The notes under the pieces are model-generated. The model did no database searches. It was not told where the DNA came from and worked only from the letters and a program-made list of their open reading frames with translations. DNA of 9,870 bases from Gammaproteobacteria bacterium (GTDB taxonomy: Bacteria > Pseudomonadota > Gammaproteobacteria > SZUA-140): assembly GCA_003230195.1 (NCBI GenBank), contig QIHH01000244.1, forward strand, positions 1 through 9,870, written 5' to 3'. The translations under genes were made by a program, and so were the position numbers. Below are positions 6,174 to 9,870 of the stretch, piece by piece (the stretch's first letter is position 1; each line of letters starts with the position of its first letter).

Positions 6174-6791
6174 ATGAGAGAGAAAGAGAAAAGTACCCGG
6201 GTAATTTTTGTACGGCATGGGGAGACAGATTTCCCGCTCGATAGACTCTACTGTGATGATGCAGTTGAGTCCCCTCCTTTGAATCAGGCTGGCCTAGCTC
6301 AAGCTGAGGCAGCCGCACTTTCTTTGTCAGATATTGCCATTGATGCGATTTATGCCAGTCCTGCACAACGAACTCAGATGACTGCAAAAGCGATTGCTGG
6401 TCAGCATGGGCTTGATATCGTCACCAATGATGCCTTTTTGGAACGACGGTTTGGTGTGTGGGATGGACTTTATTTTGATGCGGTGGAAAAGCAATACCCT
6501 GAAGATTATGTGGCCTGGAAAGTCGACCCCCTGAATTTTTCACCTGAAGGCGGGGAAACTATTACTGATTTACTAACGAGAGTGAAAGGTGGGCTTGATG
6601 CAACCTTATCGGCATACGTCGGCGAGACGATTGTGGTGGTTGCGCATGTGGGCTCAATTCGTGTGGCCTTGGCAGATGCCTTACAGATGCCGTTGGCAGG
6701 GTATCGCCAGCTTAGAATTGACTACACCTCTCGTTCCGCTATCGATTATGGGGGGCGTCAAGACAACATCATATATGTAAACAGAGTTTGA
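6174..6791 (+). CDS. Histidine phosphatase superfamily protein (phosphoglycerate-mutase-like)
   Basis: The 205-residue protein has the branch-1 histidine phosphatase core: FVRHGETD with the phospho-accepting H15 and R14, SPAQRT with R66, the acidic FLERRFGVWDGL with E90, a GGET segment at 126-129, and the second catalytic histidine H158 in VVVAHVGSIR. All key residues are present, so it should be an active phosphatase or mutase. Small proteins of this layout include alpha-ribazole phosphatase (CobC), phosphatases of the PhoE type and cofactor-dependent phosphoglycerate mutases; the FGVWDGL and GGET pattern resembles CobC/PhoE-like members, but the substrate cannot be told from sequence alone and no cobalamin genes are nearby. 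It begins 32 bp after nikR with no terminator between, suggesting co-transcription. GAGGGTGA is rather far (about 14 nt) from the ATG; initiation may rely on coupling. Confidence 0.85.
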   Translation: MREKEKSTRVIFVRHGETDFPLDRLYCDDAVESPPLNQAGLAQAEAAALSLSDIAIDAIYASPAQRTQMTAKAIAGQHGLDIVTNDAFLERRFGVWDGLYFDAVEKQYPEDYVAWKVDPLNFSPEGGETITDLLTRVKGGLDATLSAYVGETIVVVAHVGSIRVALADALQMPLAGYRQLRIDYTSRSAIDYGGRQDNIIYVNRV

Positions 6792-6808
6792 TTTAAAGGT
6801 AGTAAGGC

Positions 6809-6886
6809 ATGGAAGAACCCCTAAAGTTTGCATGCGATCAGGTCGATACTACTACTACTAGTATGTATGAAGAGTTAGCGTATTAA
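6809..6886 (+). CDS. Possible 25-codon small ORF
   Basis: A short frame starting 17 bp after the phosphatase stop encodes MEEPLKFACDQVDTTTTSMY followed by EELAY. It has AAAGG nine nucleotides before the ATG, a good ribosome-site distance. The peptide is acidic, contains one cysteine and a Thr run from an ACT triplet repeat, and is not recognised as any known family. Size alone makes a chance ORF plausible. It may be translated as the last gene of the nikR transcript. Confidence 0.3.
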   Translation: MEEPLKFACDQVDTTTTSMYEELAY

Positions 6887-6975
6887 AAATAATATAGTGA
6901 TCTCATGTGATTTATTCTCGTTATGAATTAATGGGATTATTGGTTTTACGGCCAATCCTGTTGAAGGATCTAGGC

Positions 6976-7004
6976 TTGACATATGGTAAGTCTGTTGCTA
7001 TAAA
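6976..7004 (+). promoter_or_regulatory. Near-consensus sigma70 promoter for the secreted-protein gene
   Basis: A perfect -35 box TTGACA (6976-6981), a 17-bp spacer and a -10 box TATAAA (6999-7004, one mismatch) are found upstream of the gene at 7143. This is the strongest promoter-like sequence in the window. Transcription should begin near 7011, giving a leader of about 130 nt. Confidence 0.8.
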
Positions 7005-7018
7005 GGTACGTAACTTTA
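7001..7018. promoter_or_regulatory. 18-bp imperfect palindrome over the transcription start: possible operator
   Basis: TAAAG-G-TACGTA-A-CTTTA is a dyad in which 16 of 18 bases are symmetric; only the G/A pair flanking the centre breaks it. It overlaps the -10 box and covers the predicted start of transcription, a position where a bound dimer would block RNA polymerase. No regulator was identified; the TACGTA core does not match the NikR half-site. Confidence 0.4.
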
Positions 7019-7142
7019 AAGAAACGTTTTAAATGTGCGGATGTAGAAGGAAGCTTTTGTCCGTTTTAACTGTGAATAGTGGTGCTTAAGGACGTAGCCT
7101 GTGTTCGCACAAGACAATTGCTTCCAAACAATAGGGGGTTTT

Positions 7143-8135
7143 ATGAAGATTCGAAATATAGTAAGGGGTTTGGCACTGGTAGGAGCGACAGCAGCGCTGC
7201 TGCCGATTGGTAGTGCTATGGCAGGTGGCCCGGGTTTTGATGGCATTCAAGTAAACGGAGACACAACAGGTACGCTTTCTGGTTGTTCTGCCGGAGCCGT
7301 ATGTGTACCGTTGGTGACTGGCGAAGGTTTTTTACAGCAAGAAGTTAGGACGGCAGATGGCAGCACTTTTATTCAAACAATCATTATTGATCCTTTGATT
7401 GCAAATGCGGCTCCTGGTGGTATAGATGTGTCAACCCTTGCTTTTTCTGATATAACCTTTATCCAGATGTCGGGTTCTGATGATGGTATCAAGGCGAGGC
7501 AAAGATTAAGTGATATCCCTGACGATAACACGGGAAATAGTTTTACAAGTGTAACTGATCTGTTAATTGGCGATTGGGCGTTGGCTGGCCACGCTGATGC
7601 ACCTAATCTACGGATTGTTCAGGAATTTGTAGATAATAGTACTACAGGTACTGCAATTGGTACCACTGACTCCACAAGGACAGAAGATGATTTTGTGAAT
7701 AGCTTTAAGTTGGATGTTAACCTTAATGACTCTGGGCAGCAGACGGGGAAAAGGATGACTATGTTACAGGATGTTGGTATGAGTGATCCTGATGTAACTA
7801 CACCAGGTGACGATTTTCAACGTTTTGTGATTAGTCAACTTAGTGGTGATCTGCTGACTAGTGATGGTTCACTTGTGCTTGGAACGCCTTCTTCGGGTAC
7901 TGGAACAGGCGGCTCCGTGGATTGGTCTGCGGGCGATGATGTTCTGATTACTTGGTTGGGGCAGCGTGTTAATCTAGGTGGCGTTGGAAATTCTATTTTT
8001 GGTTTTCAGAGTGTTGATAATCTATCTGACACAGATGCACCAATTAGTACTTTTTCTACTAGTACCGCAGAATTTACTACTGCTACGCCGTTCGAATGGA
8101 ATACAACTTTTGGAGCTGACGCGCCAACATTGTAG
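7143..8135 (+). CDS. Secreted acidic protein of unknown function
   Basis: The 330-residue product starts with a clear Sec signal peptide: basic MKIRNIVRG, a hydrophobic core, and a cleavage site after SAMA at residue 27. The mature part is rich in Gly, Ser, Thr and Asp with few Lys or Arg, so it is acidic, and it has only two cysteines (C48 and C54) close together near the N-terminus, suitable for a disulfide. Alternating hydrophobic patches (FIQTIIIDPL, LRIVQEFV, DDVLITWLGQRVNLG) suggest a beta-rich fold. No transmembrane anchor, PEP-CTERM or LPXTG motif is seen at the C-terminus. No family was recognised. The ATG at 7143 is chosen because AGGGGG lies just upstream and the signal peptide starts there; a GTG 42 bp earlier extends the frame but without signal-like residues. 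It has its own strong promoter and terminator, implying an abundant single-gene transcript. Confidence 0.85.
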   Translation: MKIRNIVRGLALVGATAALLPIGSAMAGGPGFDGIQVNGDTTGTLSGCSAGAVCVPLVTGEGFLQQEVRTADGSTFIQTIIIDPLIANAAPGGIDVSTLAFSDITFIQMSGSDDGIKARQRLSDIPDDNTGNSFTSVTDLLIGDWALAGHADAPNLRIVQEFVDNSTTGTAIGTTDSTRTEDDFVNSFKLDVNLNDSGQQTGKRMTMLQDVGMSDPDVTTPGDDFQRFVISQLSGDLLTSDGSLVLGTPSSGTGTGGSVDWSAGDDVLITWLGQRVNLGGVGNSIFGFQSVDNLSDTDAPISTFSTSTAEFTTATPFEWNTTFGADAPTL

Positions 8136-8170
8136 TCTAGTCTATATGAGTAGTTAATGTAGAAAAATAA

Positions 8171-8195
8171 AAAAGGGGCCTTTGGCCCCTTTTTT
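8171..8195 (+). terminator. Rho-independent terminator after the secreted-protein gene
   Basis: GGGGCC (8175-8180) and GGCCCC (8184-8189) form a perfect GC stem with a TTT loop, preceded by an A run and followed by six T residues. The A/T runs extend the stem and make it potentially bidirectional. It lies about 35 bp after the stop and isolates this gene from the LolA-like genes downstream. Confidence 0.92.
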
Positions 8196-8249
8196 ATTTT
8201 ATAGTTGAGTATTTTATTGATCTGCTTTATTTATATTTTTGAGGGTGTG

Positions 8250-9122
8250 TTGAGAAATAAGTTGATAAAAAAAATGTTTTTTCGTGCGGTGGCTTTTATG
8301 TTGCTGATTGTTCCTTGTTTTGTGAGCGGGGGGCAGCAGGCTGCTGATGAGGTGTTAACGGGGGCAGGTATTATCGCTTCTTGTGGAATTAAGAGTGCTG
8401 GTGATGATCAGCGGTCACGATTGACAGTCATATTGCAAAATAGCCTGCAAGGAACAGAGAAGCGTAGTGTGTACCGTCGTTATTGGAAAGCTTATGCTGG
8501 ATTGGGTGGTGTGTTTGATAAAATGTTGCTTTTTACAGAGTACCCGCCAGATGCGGTTGGCTCGGCTTTCATGCGGGTTGCATATGTTGCGGAGGCTGAA
8601 AAAACGGCTGATCAGTGGATTTATTTGCCGCTGTTAAAAAAGATTCGAAGAGTTACTATTAGAGATCCCGGTGATAGCTTTCTGAATTCAGATTTAACAT
8701 ATGCAGATGTGGGGCAGCGCGCTCTTTCTGAGGATAGTCATCAGTTTCTTGGTGTGAAGTCCCTGCAGGGTATGGAGTTCCTGCGAGTTGAAAGTGTGCC
8801 GGTTGGCCCGAGTAATTATAGTAAGCGCATTCAATGGTATTTAAAGGGCGAGAGCTGGGATGTTTGTGTCAGTGCGAGAATTGATTATTTTGCAAAGGAT
8901 GGGGTACTTTCTAAAGTTCAGTTTAATAAGTGGCAGCAAGTCAATGGGGCGTGGGTCTGGGATCGCGTATTAGTTCGAAATATGATTTCAGGGAATGTTT
9001 CAATATTTGTTATTGGTGATGTTGATGTTGATATTGGTTTGAAGGATGAGTTTTTTTCAGCGAGAACTTTACGAGTGGGACCTAGGGCATTAGAGGGGCT
9101 GGTGAAAAAGGATGATAAATAG
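8250..9122 (+). CDS. LolA-like periplasmic protein (outer-membrane lipoprotein-sorting family), copy 1
   Basis: Family members share the LolA/LppX-type curved beta-sheet that binds lipid or lipoprotein acyl chains, often near RND/MMPL exporters. Diagnostic segments are MLLFTEYPPDAVGSAFMRVAY, DQWIYLPLLKKIRRVTIRDPGDSFLNSDLTYADV (about residues 122-154 from the TTG at 8250) and a C-terminal WVWDRVLVRNM strand. A signal peptide is visible: basic RNKLIKKMFFR, hydrophobic AVAFMLLIVPCFV, then SGGQQA. Two cysteines (about C45 and C206) are shared with the downstream copy. Start choice is uncertain: TTG 8250 has GAGG five nucleotides upstream; GTG 8247, TTG 8262 and ATG 8274 also keep the signal peptide. 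It is directly adjacent to the second copy and probably shares its transcript. The actual cargo is unknown; it is not the canonical LolA, which lacks these motifs. Confidence 0.82.
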   Translation: MRNKLIKKMFFRAVAFMLLIVPCFVSGGQQAADEVLTGAGIIASCGIKSAGDDQRSRLTVILQNSLQGTEKRSVYRRYWKAYAGLGGVFDKMLLFTEYPPDAVGSAFMRVAYVAEAEKTADQWIYLPLLKKIRRVTIRDPGDSFLNSDLTYADVGQRALSEDSHQFLGVKSLQGMEFLRVESVPVGPSNYSKRIQWYLKGESWDVCVSARIDYFAKDGVLSKVQFNKWQQVNGAWVWDRVLVRNMISGNVSIFVIGDVDVDIGLKDEFFSARTLRVGPRALEGLVKKDDK

Positions 9123-9870
9123 ATGAGGTTGCTGAAGTTAATTTGGTTGTGTATCCATGTGTATGTCTTGTTAGGCTGCGAGGTGATTAAGCGCTTTTTC
9201 TGGGTTGCATTGTCGCTGCTTATTTTAATCCCAGCAGGGAGTGTTAGAGCAGAACTTCAAGGTGAAATTGATGTGCTAACGGGTAAGTCATTAATATCTC
9301 AGTGCGGGTATAAATATTCAGGTAAAGATCAGTCATCAACATTCACGGTCGTACTGAAAGACTCTGGTGGGAATGAAAAGAAAAGCGTGTATTTGCGGCT
9401 TTGGAAAGATTATGGTGGTGAGGGACAGGTTCTGGAGAAAATGATGTTATTTTCAACATTTCCCCCAGATTCAAAAGGAGGGGCATTTATGCGAACTACG
9501 TATGTGCCTGAGTCAGAAAAAGTGGCTGAGCAATGGATATATTTGCCTGTGCTACGAAAAATTCGTAGGGTGACGATTCGAGACCCTGGTGACAGGTTTT
9601 TAAACTCGGATTTAACATATCAGGACGTTAGTTATCGTGGGATTGATGAGGATGAGCATTTTTATATAGGGAAGGAGGAGGTTGCTGGTGTTTCTTTGCA
9701 TAAAGTGGAAAGCACGCCCCGCAAGGCAAAGGGTGAGATATATTCAAAACGATTATTCTGGATTGAGAAGGATGTAGGCGATGTTGGCTGGGATGATTGC
9801 CTTGTGAAGAAGATCGCTTATTACGATATTAAGGGTATTTTGTTGAAAGAGCAGTTGCTTAATTGGCAGA
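9123..9870 (+). CDS. LolA-like periplasmic protein, copy 2, 3' end beyond the window
   Basis: The frame stays open from the ATG at 9123 to the window edge (249 codons) and is clearly paralogous to the preceding gene. Shared blocks include EKMMLFSTFPPDSKGGAFMR, EQWIYLPVLRKIRRVTIRDP, DRFLNSDLTYQDV and GWDDCLVKKIAYYD. The two conserved cysteines are both present, in SQCGYK and WDDCL. ATG 9123 directly abuts the previous stop and has AAGGA ten nucleotides upstream. However, a GTG at 9183 would start exactly at a textbook signal peptide (IKRFFWVALSLLILIPAG with cleavage after SVRA) and matches the copy 1 signal peptide by homology, so the true start may be 9183. From 9123 the product would have two successive hydrophobic segments, the first ending in a lipobox-like LLGC. 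About 50 C-terminal residues are probably missing, judging from copy 1. Confidence 0.82.
   Translation, partial: MRLLKLIWLCIHVYVLLGCEVIKRFFWVALSLLILIPAGSVRAELQGEIDVLTGKSLISQCGYKYSGKDQSSTFTVVLKDSGGNEKKSVYLRLWKDYGGEGQVLEKMMLFSTFPPDSKGGAFMRTTYVPESEKVAEQWIYLPVLRKIRRVTIRDPGDRFLNSDLTYQDVSYRGIDEDEHFYIGKEEVAGVSLHKVESTPRKAKGEIYSKRLFWIEKDVGDVGWDDCLVKKIAYYDIKGILLKEQLLNWQ

Larger units (their letters stand above)
6887..7142. other. Intergenic region carrying the promoter and leader of the secreted-protein gene
   Basis: The first 90 bp are AT-rich with no recognised element, and no clear intrinsic terminator was found after the phosphatase or small ORF. From 6976 on it holds a near-consensus promoter, a palindrome over the predicted start of transcription and a leader of about 130 nt. 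The leader includes a small TGTG-TTCG-CACA hairpin at 7100-7111. Confidence 0.6.

Noticed and set aside
6848..6862. ACT triplet run as a functional repeat or CRISPR-like element
   Set aside because: Only four triplets, with no spacer structure; noted only as part of the small ORF.
7101..7142. Upstream GTG start for the secreted protein
   Set aside because: The extra 14 residues contain no signal-like features, while ATG 7143 has AGGGGG upstream and begins a standard signal peptide.

Overview
The window looks like a chromosomal segment from a proteobacterium, most likely a gammaproteobacterium of moderate GC content. The evidence is the rpsU-yqeY pair, a moaA-moaC-moaD-moaE operon, an Escherichia-type NikR and proteins with Gram-negative export signals. 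The genus cannot be read from the sequence. No tRNA, rRNA, CRISPR array, insertion sequence or phage gene was seen.

Layout. Positions 1-2516 are read on the minus strand. In transcription order they hold a six-bladed Kelch-repeat protein, moeB, then rpsU behind its own good sigma70-type promoter, and yqeY, which runs off the left edge. Positions 2517-3060 form a long divergent spacer with no confident gene. It contains a foldable leader and a terminator-like hairpin on the moaA side. Positions 3061-5465 are the plus-strand operon moaA-moaC-moaD-moaE, closed by a strong intrinsic terminator. Then come nikR (with a candidate NikR operator upstream), a histidine-phosphatase gene and a possible 25-codon gene. 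A near-consensus promoter overlapped downstream by an 18-bp imperfect palindrome drives a secreted acidic protein of unknown function (7143-8135), followed by another strong terminator. The right end holds two tandem paralogous genes for periplasmic LolA-like proteins; the second is cut by the window edge.

How the genes work together. MoaA and MoaC turn GTP into cyclic pyranopterin monophosphate. MoeB adenylates the C-terminal Gly-Gly of MoaD, and MoaD/MoaE inserts the dithiolene sulfurs to give molybdopterin. The two arms of this pathway are divergently arranged around the 2517-3060 spacer. The neighbouring nikR suggests the cell balances nickel supply alongside molybdenum-enzyme capacity, though no nickel transporter or nickel enzyme is visible here. 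The right-hand group (secreted protein plus two LolA-like proteins) looks like an envelope module whose remainder, perhaps an RND/MMPL-type transporter, would lie beyond the right edge; that last point is inference.
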